Shown here piece by piece: positions 33,948-45,878 of a stretch of 64,000 bases of DNA. The position numbers and the translations under genes are program-made. The first letter of the stretch is position 1. Each line of letters begins with the position of its first letter. Source of the DNA: Eustoma russellianum (taxonomy: Eukaryota; Streptophyta; Magnoliopsida; Gentianales; Gentianaceae); NCBI GenBank assembly GCA_036186865.1, contig AP025041.1, positions 39,928,996-39,992,995 on the forward strand. The letters are read 5' to 3'. The notes under the pieces are model-generated. The model saw nothing but the letters and a program-made list of their open reading frames with translations. It searched no databases and was not told the DNA's origin.

Positions 33948-36900
33948 TCAATCTTCCTGGTCATCTGCATCCTCATACGCATCTTCATCTTCATCTTCAT
34001 CTTCATCTTCATGTACATGCTCGTCGTCCTCTTCATCCTCGTATTCGTCTTCGACTACGTCTTCAATATTTTCAGGCGGTTGTATGTTGAGATGAATTTC
34101 GATGAAACCGCCGTTGGGGTCATTTAGCGGGAGGTCGTGCAGTTCAACATGTGTCGTATCTAGAACGGACGGGTTTTCTTCTTGAAATGCGGCGTCCATA
34201 CCATCTGAACCTGTCTGTATACTAACATCAAACTTGCTCGATTTCACTTTGCACACGGCTCGCCAGTCTTTTGAGCTCGCATTCATCCTCGTTGTTGGAT
34301 ACGATAGATAGTACACCTGGGACGCTTGACTAGCCAAAACGTATGGATCGTATTTTCTGTACCGTCGCCCTTGGTGTATGTCTACCAACACATATTGGTC
34401 GTGAACCTTTGTGCCAACGCGATAACCTTCTCGAGTTGGATCGTACCATTCGCATTTGAATAGGACCACCTGCTTTATAGGCAATGCTGGATATTCGAGC
34501 TCAATGATGTCAGTAAGGTAGCCGTAGAAGTCATCCTCGTCTGGGCTATTGTCATACCGCTTGACACACACTCCGCTGTTCTCCGACGATTTTCGGCTGG
34601 CATGGGAGACTGTGTGGAATCTATACCCGTTGACAAAACACATGTCGTGGCGCGTGACTCTGTTAAATGGACCCTCGGCTACTGGTGTCAGAATGTAACC
34701 GTACTCATCGTCAGCCAGATGACCTTTGCTCGCCTGTAAAACGACAAGTAAGTATACATCAGCGGGGCAATAAATGCGTATCACATATCGTACACGTAAC
34801 AGGCAAATATGTAAACTTACATGCCACCTAAACCAATCAGCAAACTTGGAATCTAACTCATTGTTTATTGCATCGCTCGATATACCCGGTGAACGGTGTT
34901 GCAATAAATCAATGAACAAGCTGAAGCAAATTACGAATGAGTACCATGTATATCTTTGTAACATAATGGATAGAGTATCGCAAGGTCTTTACAAAATAAA
35001 ATTGGATATCGTTTATACCTCTGGAAACGGTCGACTTGACGGCAGTTGCGCAGAACATAAGAATGAGCAATCTTCAGCTCGCTGTCCCCCAATATCATTT
35101 CCTTTCCATGTCCGTGAAATTCGATCGGATGTGTGAATATTGGGAGGACACCGGATCTGGTGATGCCGTCGTCGTTCCGGAGAACATCTCTGCACCTCGA
35201 CGGGACATCTGGCTCGAAGTAATGAGACACGAAAGCCGATGCTTCCTCCGTCAGATAGGCATTGCACATCGAGGCCTCGACTTTCGCCTTGTTCTTGATG
35301 TTCAGCTTCAAATGCCTGAGATATCTGTTCATATAGTGAATGTATGTTCAGATGCTTGCGCTTAGACACATAAGAACGTCATGCACATAAAAAAAGAGTA
35401 CCTCTCGAACGGATACATCCACCTGTACTGAACAGGACCACCAACACGTGCCTCGTATGGTAGATGAACTGGCAGGTGTTCCATTGAATCAAAGAAGGCC
35501 GGAGGGAATATAGTTTCCAGCTTGCATATGATCACTGGGATTTCGCCCTCCAGCCTTGACATATTATCCACACTGAGTCTCGTGGCTGTAAGACATTTGA
35601 AAAACAGACTCATCTCGATAATTGCTTCCCATACATTGGTTGGAAGCAGATCGCGGAATGCAATGGGCATCAACCGTTGCATGAAAACGTGACAGTCGTG
35701 GCTCTTCATCTCGTGCAAACCGAGTTTATTCACGTCGATGTTCTTCGACAGGTTCGAAACATGGCCATCAGGAAATCTAGCCGTCCCCAGCCACGATAAC
35801 AACGCACTGACCTGCTCCGCATTCAGCGTGTACGAGGACTTCAGCATGTATGATGTGCCAACAGGATGCAGCTCCGGTCGCATGTTGAGGTCGCGCATAT
35901 CAAGTCGTGCCTTCATATTGTCTTTTGTTTTTCCTGGCACATTCAGCACTGTATTAAAAATGTTGTCAAACACGTTCTTCTCAATGTGCATGACATCCAG
36001 GTTATGTCGGATCATATTGCTCTTCCAGTACGGAAGCTCCCAGAATATGCTTCTCTTCTTCCACCCGATACAATAACGAGCCAGGTCTGCATTGTGACTG
36101 CCGTCCGGATCATCAGCGACCCCCATGAATCCACAACTGTCTATCTCCTGCAGCACCTCTGCACCCGTGAGGAGCTCGGGCTTTGTGTCCTTATCGACGA
36201 TGCCAGGCATGAACGCCGTCACGTTCTTTCTGTACAAATGACGTCTGGGCAGGAACTTCCTATGGCTGTCGAACCAGCTTATCTTACGTCCATGTTTCAA
36301 GGACATCGTCTTCGTTTGCTTCATGCAGCAAGGGCAAGCGTATTTCCCCGCTGTGCTCCACCCCGACAACATAGAATAAGCCGGGAAGTCGCTGATCGTC
36401 CACATCAGCGCGGCGCGTAGCTGGAAGTTTTGTTTAGTCGATACATCGAACGTCTCCATGCCAAACTCCCACAACCACTTCAGCTCCTGTATCAACGGCT
36501 GCAGGTATAGGTCGATCTTCTGTTTCGGATTCCTAGGCCCCGGTGCGATCACAATCAAGAACATGTACGGCGTCTTCATGCACATCCAAGGCGGTAGATT
36601 GTACGGCATCACGATTACAGGCCACGATGAATACTGCTCTCCCGACTGTCCAAACGGGTTGAACCCGTCGGTGCATAAACCCAACCTAACGTTCCTTGTC
36701 TCCGATGAAAAACCCAGATGTGTCGCATCGAACGTCCTCCAAGCTTCGCCGTCAGATGGATGGCACATCTCACCGTCTTTCGTGTAGTGCTCCGCGTGCC
36801 ACCTCATCTGGCTAGCTGTGGCACCGGATGCGTATAGCCTTTGCAGTCTAGGGGCGAGAGGTAAATAGTAAAATTGTTTTCTTGGCACGTTCCGGTTTCT

Positions 36901-37704
36901 TTTGTTCGTTCTCCACCTGCTTGTCCCACAGACCCTGCACATGTCTTTATCCTCGTTGATGCCCCAGTATATGATGCACCCCTCTGAACAACAATCGATT
37001 TTCTGAACCGGCAGTCCCAACGCCTGCAGCTGTTTCTTCGTCGAATAAAAACTGTCGACCATTGTGTTCCCTTCGGGAAGAGATTCCCTCATCAGCTGAC
37101 ACATCCCATCGTACAATCTCTCCATCATGCGGTGTTCCGTCTTCATGCTCGTCATCCGACCGATCATGGACATCTGTGTGTGACTACCGCAACCAGGATA
37201 CAACGGCGTGTTGGCGGCGTTCAGCATCTCAAAAAACTGTCTCTCCTGAGGGTTCGGATCTTCCTCCACGAATATACGCGGCTGTTCATCCGGATCCTGC
37301 ATTTGTAACAACTGCTCTCCGGTAAATGCGCCGGCGGCTGCGTCTGTCACCATCTGCATGTATGGGTTGTGAGATCCCTCGCATATTTCTTCGTCATCAA
37401 CCTGACCGGGTCCCCCTTCGACGTGTACAGTTGCAGGTGTAGACGCCCCCTCATATTCGCCGTGACAGTACCATGTATGGTAATTGTGGACGAAACCTTG
37501 TTTCAATAAGTGAACCCTCACGTCACCCGGATCCTTATATTTACGGTTCTTGTATTTCTTGCACGGACATCTAATCTGCGTTCCACTTTCATTACTCGTC
37601 ACAAAATTCATAAATTCTTCGAGACCTTCAACAAATCTAAAACACCACTCCCCGTTGTTTACTCTCTGGTACATCCACTTTCTATCGCTTCTTCTCGGAT
37701 CCAT
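33948..37704 (-). CDS. CACTA transposase (TNPD-like: Transpos_assoc, Transposase_21, DUF4218, DUF4216)
   Basis: Four minus-strand exons fit GT-AG rules and keep frame: 37704-35402, 35324-35019, 34920-34821, 34733-33948, giving about 1164 residues with no internal stop. Order: N-terminal transposase-associated domain (about 5-85, MYQRVNNGEWCFRFVEGLEE, RCPCKKYKNRKY, GDVRVHLLKQGF); Transposase_21 (about 335-600, LGLCTDGFNPFGQ, WTISDFPAYSMLSGWSTAG with CPCC, NLDVMHIEKNVFDN); DUF4218-like (EGEIPVIICKLETIFPPAFF, VQYRWMYPFERYLRHLK, EEASAFVSHYF); DUF4216-like (VNGYRFHT, VVLFKCEWYD, VYYLSYP); and an acidic C-terminal tail. The DD residues of the DG and SDFP motifs are present. It would cut and integrate the element at its terminal repeats in the nucleus. 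Exon 3/4 splicing is optional, since that intron is in-frame and stop-free. Confidence 0.9.
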
Positions 37705-37879
37705 TTTCTCGATACACCTTCAAAATAACAGCAGCTAGCTTTTTTCGGTGGTAGAAAAAATCAAAATTCCACACTTCGGTTTTTTCGTTCAAAATTGATG
37801 ATTGATGTGTTTGAAATGAGAGAAGAATGGGAGAAGAGAAGAAGAAGGAAAATGGTTTTATCGTTCTCAGCCTGCAATG

Positions 37880-38430
37880 TTACCGACGCAATAGCGACGA
37901 GATAGCGACCACAAACAAACACAAATCTCGGAAACAAATAAACACAATACCGACGACTTCGCGACGACCGGCGACGAACAAGAAACACAAATCTCGGAAA
38001 CAAACACACATACCGACGATTTACCGACGACCAGCGACGAAACACGTCGTTTGATATGCTTTTACCAACGAAAGTACCGACCACATTGCGACGCAAAACG
38101 TCTCTTCACTCCGTACGACGTGATTCGTCGCTACGTCGTCGCTAAAAGGCAATCCGTCCAGTTCCCAATGCTTACAACGCGCGATTTTTTTTTGAATTTA
38201 CCGACGTTTTACCGACGAAACAGCGACGGATAACGTCTCTTCACATTATTCGACGCGTTTCGTCGCTACTCCATCGCCAAGTAGTCGCTATTCGGCAGTG
38301 CCAGTTCAGTTCCCAACGGTTGCATCGTACGATGAATATACGTCGCAAATTCGTCGCTACGTCATCGCTAAAACAGCCTAAAGGTCATCACTGCACATTC
38401 CTAACGGTTGACAAAAACGTCGCTATATCG
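37880..38430. promoter_or_regulatory. GCGACGA-motif cluster upstream of the CACTA transposase
   Basis: Dense GCGACGA, ACCGACGA and TCGTCGCTA motifs in both orientations lie between the transposase start (37704) and the small opposite-strand ORF (38507). They could serve both divergent genes. More copies continue at 39120-39385 next to the right terminal repeat. Motif presence is seen; binding is inferred from En/Spm biology. Confidence 0.65.
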
Positions 38431-38506
38431 TCGCTAATTTTACTATTTATACCCCAAACATCCGCACATATACATACACACATATAAGGCTATAAATAAT
38501 CAAAAT

Positions 38507-38842
38507 ATGCCGCGTCGTTTTAAAAGAACCCTAAGGCGTGGTGGACGGGCAATCAGTGCCCCTCCAGAAGGGCCTCCTCCTCCTCAAGTACCATCGGTTG
38601 AGCGAGAAGGTTCCGTATCTGTCTATGGCCCACCGCAGCATCAGAGTGATCAAGAACAAACGCCTGTGCAGGACGCCGACTTCTGTATGCTGATGGAAAA
38701 CATACAGCAGCAGTCGCGGCAACTGCACAACATGACTAGAAGGCTGCGGAAGATGAAATTTAGATATTACAAGCTCAAGCGCCTTCTCAAAGAGTTTGCA
38801 AAGAATATCGCGGCCACTCTTTCGTCCGATGACAAAGAGTGA
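38507..38842 (+). CDS. Small basic coiled-coil ORF inside the CACTA element, opposite strand
   Basis: 111 residues. The N-terminus is strongly basic (MPRRFKRTLRRGGR), followed by a Pro-rich stretch and a C-terminal helix-prone region (MENIQQQSRQLHNMTRRLRK, KRLLKEFAKNIAATL) ending SSDDKE. TATA-like TATAAATA lies about 18 bases upstream and another TTTATA about 60 upstream. AT-rich 3' DNA with polyadenylation-like ATAATGTAAC follows. It lies divergent to the transposase with motif clusters on both sides. I do not recognise the family. A DNA-binding accessory protein is possible but unproven; a chance ORF is the alternative. Confidence 0.5.
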   Translation: MPRRFKRTLRRGGRAISAPPEGPPPPQVPSVEREGSVSVYGPPQHQSDQEQTPVQDADFCMLMENIQQQSRQLHNMTRRLRKMKFRYYKLKRLLKEFAKNIAATLSSDDKE

Positions 38843-39413
38843 ACGGCACATCTCCGCATCTCTTTTTAGATTTTTTTTATTTTTTTCGTTTGATAATGTA
38901 ACTTTTTATTATTGAATGAATGAGTATTTTTCCCAATCACCGCTTTCTTTTTCCTTAATCAATACACGTGTTTAATTCTCGATGTATCTGCGACGATACA
39001 ACGACAAATCGAATTACGAACGGAAAGTAAAACAAAACATTTGCCACATGCGGGTTTCATTGACAAAAAAAAACGACGATACACAACGCCAAGAACTTAC
39101 TAAACGACGAATTTATTTTATTGGGGCTAATTTTAGCGACACAATTGCGATGACATAGCGACGTAGCGTTACAAACTAAATAGCGACGAATAAAAACACG
39201 CAGAGTAGCGACGACACACCGACAAATCACCGACGTAATTCACCTGACTGACTATTTTTCTTTTAGCGAAAACGAATTTCATCGTACTTTCGTCGCAATT
39301 GTCGACGACATTAGTTTTGTCGCACAGTCGTCGCTATTACCGACGAAACAACGACTATACGTTGTTCGTCAGTGATTTTTTCGTCGGCAAACCACAATTT
39401 TTTTGTGGTGAAT

Positions 39414-39756
39414 ATGAATAAATGCTTTTACAAATCAAACGTAACAGAAGAATGGTAGCATATTACAATCACTGGATCAACAATTTTTTCTCTAAGATAT
39501 GCCTCAGAATAACTCTTAGCTACATGTTCATTGTACACAGGTTGGGACATAACATATGCCGAGTGTGATTGATATGGCCGCCACTAAATATACCACATAT
39601 GGCATATTAGTTTTGCTAACCGACAAAGCCTTTTAGTCACCTGTAAATAAAATTTGTTATGAAAATTCCTATAAATAACGGCTAAACAATTAAGAGGCTC
39701 AGAACATCGAGAAGTGAAATTCTTGTAAGCAAACCAAAATATTAGCATTAAAGTAG
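39414..39756 (+). promoter_or_regulatory. LysM copy 2 upstream region with TATA box
   Basis: TATAAATA at 39670-39677 lies 80 bases before the ATG, and the same box stands at 58804-58811 before copy 3. The whole stretch aligns with 58548-58890. The CACTA right end is at 39410, so distal promoter sequence has been displaced by 9.5 kb in this copy. Confidence 0.7.
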
Positions 39757-40828
39757 ATGGCTGGGGCAGGCAACATGGCACCTATGCTTCTTCTCAACTT
39801 GTTTCTTTCTATGATCTTCATTGTCTTGTTGGCCGAGTTCGGATTAGTCTATACTGGTAAGTGTCCAACTTTTTTCGATGTTTATGCATGAAAAAAGATT
39901 ATAGACAAGACCAGCTAGTTTGATTTCATCAATGTACAAATGTCTCTGCATTAATTTTTTTCGAATTTTTCATCAAGAGAATCCATATGTGATAATATCA
40001 TCTTCTTTTTACAGCATTTGCATTCATATATGACTAAATAACTCTGTTATTTTCGTACTCAGAAAGCGTTGAAAAATCAAGTCCCCCATGCACTTCAGCC
40101 GTTGCAGTGAAGAGTGGAGACACCTGTTTTGATATCTCAAAGGGATTTAACATGTCTCTCACATCCTTTGAGGCAATCAATCCGAACGTCAACTGCGATC
40201 ATCTCTTTGTTGGTCAGTGGCTTTGCGTTAATGGTAAGACTCCAACTACCAGTACATTTTCCCTTTTCGTATTTGTTCATGGAATAAGAGCTCTTCTTGT
40301 AGTAGTTTTATAGAAGAAAGAGAAAACTAAATGTAGTTTTCGTTACACAAGACCAACTAAAATCTAATCTTTTTTTATCACTGTAATTAAGAAGGTCTTT
40401 ATGTTCACATTTTTCGACTTCTCATGGGAAATGAGAAATTGGAGAATCTACTTGTTGTGGTGCATCCTTTGGTGAATAGAATATCACCTTTCATTTTAAA
40501 GAAGAATATATGTTGAACCTTGGGCTTACATGAAATGAGGCACACATACATTCAAAACCTTAGACCCATGTATTTTATTTCAAAGTGTCCAATGTGCGAC
40601 AATATTCTGAACAGTGCCATTCTATTGTTTACATTCTCAGCCGCCAGTGTTGAAAAATCAAGTCCGTTGTGCACTTCAGTGGTTGGAGTGAAGAGTGGAG
40701 ACACCTGCTTTGATATCTCCAAGGGATTCAACACAACCCTCTCTTCTTTCAATGCAATCAATCCAAACGTCAACTGCAATGGTCTTTTTGTTGGTCAGTG
40801 GCTTTGCGCTAATGGGACTGTGATCTAA
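39757..40828 (+). CDS. Secreted protein with two tandem LysM domains, copy 2 (complete)
   Basis: Three exons with GT-AG introns: 39757-39856, 40063-40233, 40641-40828, giving 152 residues. Exon 1 encodes a signal peptide (MAPMLLLNLFLSMIFIVLLA). Exons 2 and 3 each encode one LysM domain beginning ESVEKSSPPCTS or ASVEKSSPLCTS, with K-SGDTCFDIS, INPNVNC and LFVGQWLC. Each domain has four Cys residues, likely disulphide-bonded. Both introns are phase 1, so each LysM exon is a symmetrical module. LysM domains bind GlcNAc polymers; an apoplastic role in chitin or peptidoglycan binding is inferred. No kinase or GPI signal is visible. The frame is intact. Confidence 0.88.
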
Positions 40829-41783
40829 TGACTTCTCAAGAAAGACTATCTGCATCTGGTCATGCAACTGATTAGGCATCTATATCAAGTTTGATTTTAT
40901 ATACAAGTGCTCGCAGTGGAGCTGTTAAATTTATGTATGAAGTTTAAAAACCAAAAATAATTATCGGTTAGCTATTCTGGTCTCATCAAAGTTCTTTATG
41001 TATTTCACCAAGTTTGTTCTCTTTTTTAATTTGCTGTGATTTTCTTCCTTGGTGCTAGCATATTTCATATCAAAGAAATTGTTCTTCCTTTTTAATAATA
41101 GTCAAACTTTCCTCTCTTTTTGATTGGCACGAGGTATAAAGTGCAATTTCTGCTTATGTCCAATTCTATGTACTCCAAGCATTTCGTATAAGATAGTAGG
41201 AAATGAAAACAGCTGTGTTTTTTTGTGGAAACAGCTCTGAATATACACATTTTCTAAGGTAGTTCAATACCTACTTTCTACTAGAGTGATAGTTTTTGAC
41301 TAATAAGAAATTCTATTAACTATCCGGATAATATATAAATAGCTTAGGGTGTCGGTATCAGAATATGATACACTCCACTCGAAAACCTTAGAGCCTTTTT
41401 TACTTGTTTTTTACCACTTCAAAAGCCTTCCATGGTTCAACAACTTATGTAACAATTCCTATCACAACCACAAGTAAGAGATTTACAGCTTTTCTTCTTA
41501 CTTATTCATAACTTCAAAAGTTCTACCAAAAACTTTTAACGGATGAGTTTTGAAAGAAGAAATAGAGTGACAGTTTCAAAACAAATCTAAATCACAATAA
41601 ATATATCAAATATGTTTAGTTCCTCTTGTATTAGACTTCAATACTCTTACAATACAATAATGAAGAACAAGCCACAAGAGCTTAATGAACTTTAAACACT
41701 TTTGTACTTGAAAGCTTTTAAGGTGAAGAGAAGACACAGTTTGAAGAACTTGAACGTGTGTATTTTTTCTCTTATGTGCATCA
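40829..41783. other. LysM copy 2 downstream flank, no gene
   Basis: Non-coding, collinear with 59809-60690 behind copy 3. The alignment ends at about 41783, where LINE B begins. Confidence 0.65.
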
Positions 41784-42347
41784 CTACCTAAAAACGACAA
41801 CATAATAACTGCGACTGTCGGAGCATCACACTAGGAGATGTGATGAGAGCACTTAGGAAGATAGGAAAAACTAAGGCAGTTGGCTTGGATAATATACATG
41901 TTGAGGCGTGGAAGTATTTAGGAGAAGAATGTGTTGAATGACTAACTACTCTGTTCAACCTTGTTTTCAAAATAGGAAAATATCAGATGAGCATAGGAGT
42001 GTCGTGATTCCTCTATATTAGAACTAAGGAGACGCATAGTGTTGTGGGAATTACAGGGGGATTAAGTTGCTAATCATACTATGAATTATGGGAGAGAGTA
42101 ATCGACACTAGAATTAGAGAAGAAACTCAAGTTACGGTGAACAAATTTGGTTTCATGCCAGGACTGTCAACTAAGGAAGTAATACACATTCTAAAGAGAT
42201 TGATGGAGAAGTATAGAGAGAAGAAACGCGATCTACATATGGTTTTCATCGATCTTGAAAAACGTTTGATAGTGTGCCACGTAGACTGATTTGGGATAGT
42301 CTAGATGCAAGAAGGATTCCTATGAGATATATGAAATAATTAGGTAC

Positions 42348-43682
42348 TTAATTATATACTTGTGCTTATATGTAATATACAATGATATATACCTATATTT
42401 ATAAGGTAAGATATGTACTACGCACTTATAGGATATTATATACTTGTATAGTTTTATAGTTGTGCTTATATGTAATAGACAAATATATATACTGATATTC
42501 ATATATAATGTGACATATACACTAATGTATAGAGGATTATATACACTAATATCTTGTGTACTTAGAGGATTAAATAAACTTGTATACTTACATACTTGTC
42601 ATTATAATCATAATTGTCATCCTTTTACTTGCATAATGTCTTAGGTTGATAGAATAATTTCTTATGAATATATTTAAAAATATTTTATACATGTTTCCAT
42701 TTTGTTGTATGTTATATAATCATATTACTTTTGCATAGCAATGGACATAGCTAAACAAGTGTATGCATATATCTTTCTTAAAGATGTGTAAGTATATATA
42801 ACTGTATACATATATGGCTACACAAGTATACAATCATATGCCTATGTAAGTATGTACACGTATACTACTATTTTTTATAAGGTAAAATATATACTTATGT
42901 ACTTAGAGGATTACATAAAATTGTATATTCATATACTTGTGCTTATATCATTTTATTTAAATAATATCACCTAATGAGGCTTATAGAATAATATTTAATG
43001 AATACGTTCAACAATTTACGACCGTTTTTTAGACGGTCGCCAATTTACGACCATTTTTTGTAACGGTCGCCATTTTACAACCGTTTTTAGACAGTCGCAA
43101 ATTTGCGACAGTTTTTGTGATTGTCATGAAAACTGTTGCTAAGTTGCGACTGTTTTTTATAACGGTCGTAAATTTGTAACCGCCCCAAAAACAGTCGTAA
43201 TTTACGATTCTTTTTGGGATGGTCGAAAAAACGGCCGCTAAGTTGTGGCCATTTTTGAGGCGGTGTCGTAAATTTTTGTCTGTTCTAGAGATGATTGCAA
43301 AAATGGTCACTCAGTGGCGACTATTTTTGAGACGATCATGAATTTTTGATTATTTTTGGGACGGTCACAAAAATGGATGCTAAATTACAATCGTTTTTAT
43401 TAGGGTCGCAAATTTGTGACTGTTTTTGAGACGGCTGCATATTTATTACTATTTTTGTGACGGTCGTAAAAGCGGATGCTAAATTGCCACCGTTTTTCAT
43501 TACAGTCGTAAATTTGCATCCATTTTCAGACAGTCACAAATTTGCTTCTGTATTTGAGCTGGCTGGAAAAACGGTCGCTAAGTTACCAAAATTGCGACCA
43601 TCCTCCCAAACGGTCACAAATTAGCGATCGCATATAAAAGAGTCACTAAATATGGTCGGTAAATTGATGGTTTCTTGTAGCG
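42348..43682. mobile_element. CACTA-like fragment inserted in LINE B
   Basis: LINE reading is interrupted between ATAATTAG and ACATGTATG; the trinucleotide TAC stands at both edges (42345-42347 and 43683-43685). The right end GGTTTCTTGTAGCG is one base from the complement of the common CACTA terminus CACTACAAGAAACC. From 43015 to 43640 it is filled with inverted GACGGTCGCAAATTTGCGACC-like motifs, typical of CACTA subterminal DNA. The left end (TTAATTATATAC...) shows no terminal repeat and the left half is AT-rich. No coding is visible. Confidence 0.55.
43015..43640. repeat. Dense subterminal-type repeats (ACGGTCGCAAATTTGCGACC)
   Basis: Twenty or more degenerate copies of GACGGTCGTAAATTTGCGAC in both orientations, with TTTTT spacers. 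The motif differs from the GCGACGA motif of the large CACTA element, so it belongs to a different CACTA family. Confidence 0.75.
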
Positions 43683-44979
43683 TACATGTATGCTTAGACG
43701 AAAACAACTGTTCATACGGCTGTGGAAAATACGAACTTCTTTCCGTTGTGGGTAGGCATCCATTAAGGGAGCACTTTGAACCTATTTCTTTTCCCAATTG
43801 TCCTAGACGAGTTGTCAAAGCCAATCTAGGAGGTAGTTCCATGGTGGTTGCTGATGATATTGTATTAATCGCAGGGAGTATACATATTCTGAGTATGAGA
43901 TTAGAGGAGCGGCGAGGTGTGTACAGAGAAAAGGCCTAAGGATTAGTCATTCTAAAAACAAGTATCTGCACTGCGACTTCAGGGGCGCAGCCAACATTGA
44001 GAATAACCAGCTCATCATTAAGGGTCAAGTGGTACCACAGGTAAGTAAGTTCAAGTACCTAGTATCGTTTGTATAGCAAGACGGGGACATATATAGTGAC
44101 GTAGTACACCGAGTTCAGGCATGCTGGTGTAGGTGGAGGGCGGCCTCAGGGGTGCCGTGTGACAAGAATTTTCCAACTAAATTAAAGGAAAATTTTTATT
44201 GGGTGGTAGTGCGGCCGGCAATGTTATATAGAATAGACTCCTAGTAAATCAAGAGGACGCAATCGCGGAAGATGGAAGTGACAGAGATGATGATGCTGAG
44301 GTAGACGTGTGGACATACAAGGCTAGATCCGATAAGAAATGAGGTATTTAGAGAAAGATTAGGAATGCCTAGTATAGCAGATAAGATAAGAGAAGGGAGA
44401 CTGAGATGGTTTGGGCATGTCAACAGGAGACAGACAACGACATATGTCACAGTAGTTGAAAGCCTCATTATAGAGGGACATAAGAATAAAGGCAGACCCA
44501 AACTAACTTGGGATGAGCGGATTAGGCATGACCTATTAGATTTGTATCTTTTTGAAGATATGGTCTAGGATAGGAGTTTATAGAGGCAGAGAATTAAGGT
44601 TAAGGAGGGTTAGGCAGGATATTAGGTCATCTTAGAGTATATTTAGGGGGCTTAGATACTCTCAACACTTTAGGCAGAGTTTGAACTTTTTTGATTTTTC
44701 TTTGTCTTTCATTATTTGAACATATACATGGTTATGACTATCTTAATTTCAGAAACTTTCTATTTGTGTTTACTAAATTCTCTTCACTAGTACAATAGCA
44801 TCCATTATTGTGTCATCTATACATGTACATATAGAGCCGGTGGTCCCACTAGAAGCAAACTTTCATCCATTGGGATGGAGGTATTGTTTGCCTACCTCAC
44901 ACTCTCCCGAGATCTCAGTGATAACTTTTGCTGTCGTTGGAATATATTGGATATGGTGGTTGTTGTTGTTGTTGTTTTC

Positions 44980-45876
44980 TGTTATGATGGATGAAGTCAA
45001 ACTGTCATTTCACCACACATTGTTGACCGTCATTATGTTAGAGGAAAAGAAAAAATTATATTACTGTTAATTTTATCACACATATGTAAGAAAACCCAAA
45101 ACTATACACCGATGTTCAGTCAAATTGCGGTGTATAATGGATCATGGTTTTGACAGAACAACGGTGTGCCATTTTGACTTTTGTCACTCTGCGGTTCTGT
45201 CAAAACCACGATGTGCACCACATAAGTCACATCCTTTTTTTAAAAAAATTTTCAAGAATATCTATTGATAGATACTGTTTAAAAAATTTTTTTAGGGAGG
45301 ATTACTAAAATATTATAACGTTCCTAAATTATATGATTCACATCAATATTAAAGAAAGAAAATCTTCACTGATAATTGGGTACAACTTTATTTCAAAAAA
45401 ATTCAAGAATATTCTGTGGATAGATAATTGTATCCACCCTCATTATTTTGGCTGGATTACCACACTAGATAAGTCATTTAATGATTTATTGTCCATTAAG
45501 TTGTAAACTAGATTACAAAATCATGTTTATGCATACAATCAGTGAATTAAATTTTGTGTTCAAATTACTTGGATGATTCATTGTTGATGAATTAACTCAA
45601 TTCCATGCTCATGACATCCCTTCCTGCTCCTCATTCGAAACACGACAAACAAATGAAAATAAGAAAATAATAGTCATGGGAGAAATAAAAAACAAAGGCA
45701 TTATTGATTGAGTTCAGATCAAGCTTAGATCGATATTCTCCATAGTTTTTACCGGATTTAATTGACAATCTAGTTATGCAGTGACCCAGATTTTGCTACA
45801 CCGATTTCAAATATGGCGCATATTCGGTCTAGAGAGGTCACTGTATGAATGTCAAATGAATCCATCTTTTTTGTCC
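44980..45876. other. Duplicated upstream flank of LysM copy 3, no gene
   Basis: 45290-45850 aligns with 16790-17284 plus 23088-23180 without the element 3 insertion, so CAATC at 45766-45770 is its uninterrupted target site. A small insertion-like piece at 45095-45235 has a perfect 14-bp inverted repeat (GGTTTTGACAGAAC at 45146-45159 and its complement at 45194-45207). Confidence 0.65.
45146..45207. repeat. Perfect 14-bp inverted repeat, possible small foldback element
   Basis: GGTTTTGACAGAAC and GTTCTGTCAAAACC, 34 bases apart, with shorter flanking arms (TACACCG/CGGTGTA). I do not find this stretch in the paralogous flanks, so it may be a small hairpin insertion. Confidence 0.55.
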
Positions 45877-45878
45877 TA

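Larger units (their letters stand above)
29878..39410 (-). mobile_element. CACTA (En/Spm) DNA transposon, 9.5 kb, complete ends
   Basis: The terminal inverted repeat CACCACAAAAAAA (29878-29890) matches its exact complement at 39398-39410. The 3-bp TSD AAT (29875-29877 and 39411-39413) is confirmed by the uninterrupted paralogous site at 58545-58547. Three-base TSDs, subterminal repeats and a Transposase_21/DUF4218/DUF4216 gene are hallmarks of the CACTA superfamily. Content: transposase gene (minus, 33948-37704), a second En/Spm-type gene (minus, 30695-32608), a small plus-strand ORF (38507-38842), GCGACGA-motif clusters near both ends and in the middle, and two satellite tracts between the genes. 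Confidence 0.93.
41790..44976 (+). mobile_element. LINE B: RTE-type LINE, decayed, interrupted
   Basis: Plus-strand coding traces: KAVGLDNIHVEAW, VNKFGFMPG, MEKYREKKRDLHMVFIDLEK (about 41870-42300), then after an insertion DDIVLIAG, and the C-terminal ADKIREGRLRWFGHVNRRQ, VESLIIEGHKNKGRPKLTW. It ends with a conserved 3' UTR and (TTG)n at about 44958-44976. The same residues and 3' end occur in LINE C. Stops and frame changes are frequent. The 5' part including the endonuclease is missing. Confidence 0.78.

Noticed and set aside
35738..37738. Plus-strand ORFs of 60-184 codons across the CACTA transposase
   Set aside because: They are antisense shadows of the transposase exons.
39757..40828. 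LysM gene considered as a fungal LysM effector from contamination
   Set aside because: It is embedded in plant transposons and shared plant flanks, with duplicated copies in the same segment. The context is plant.
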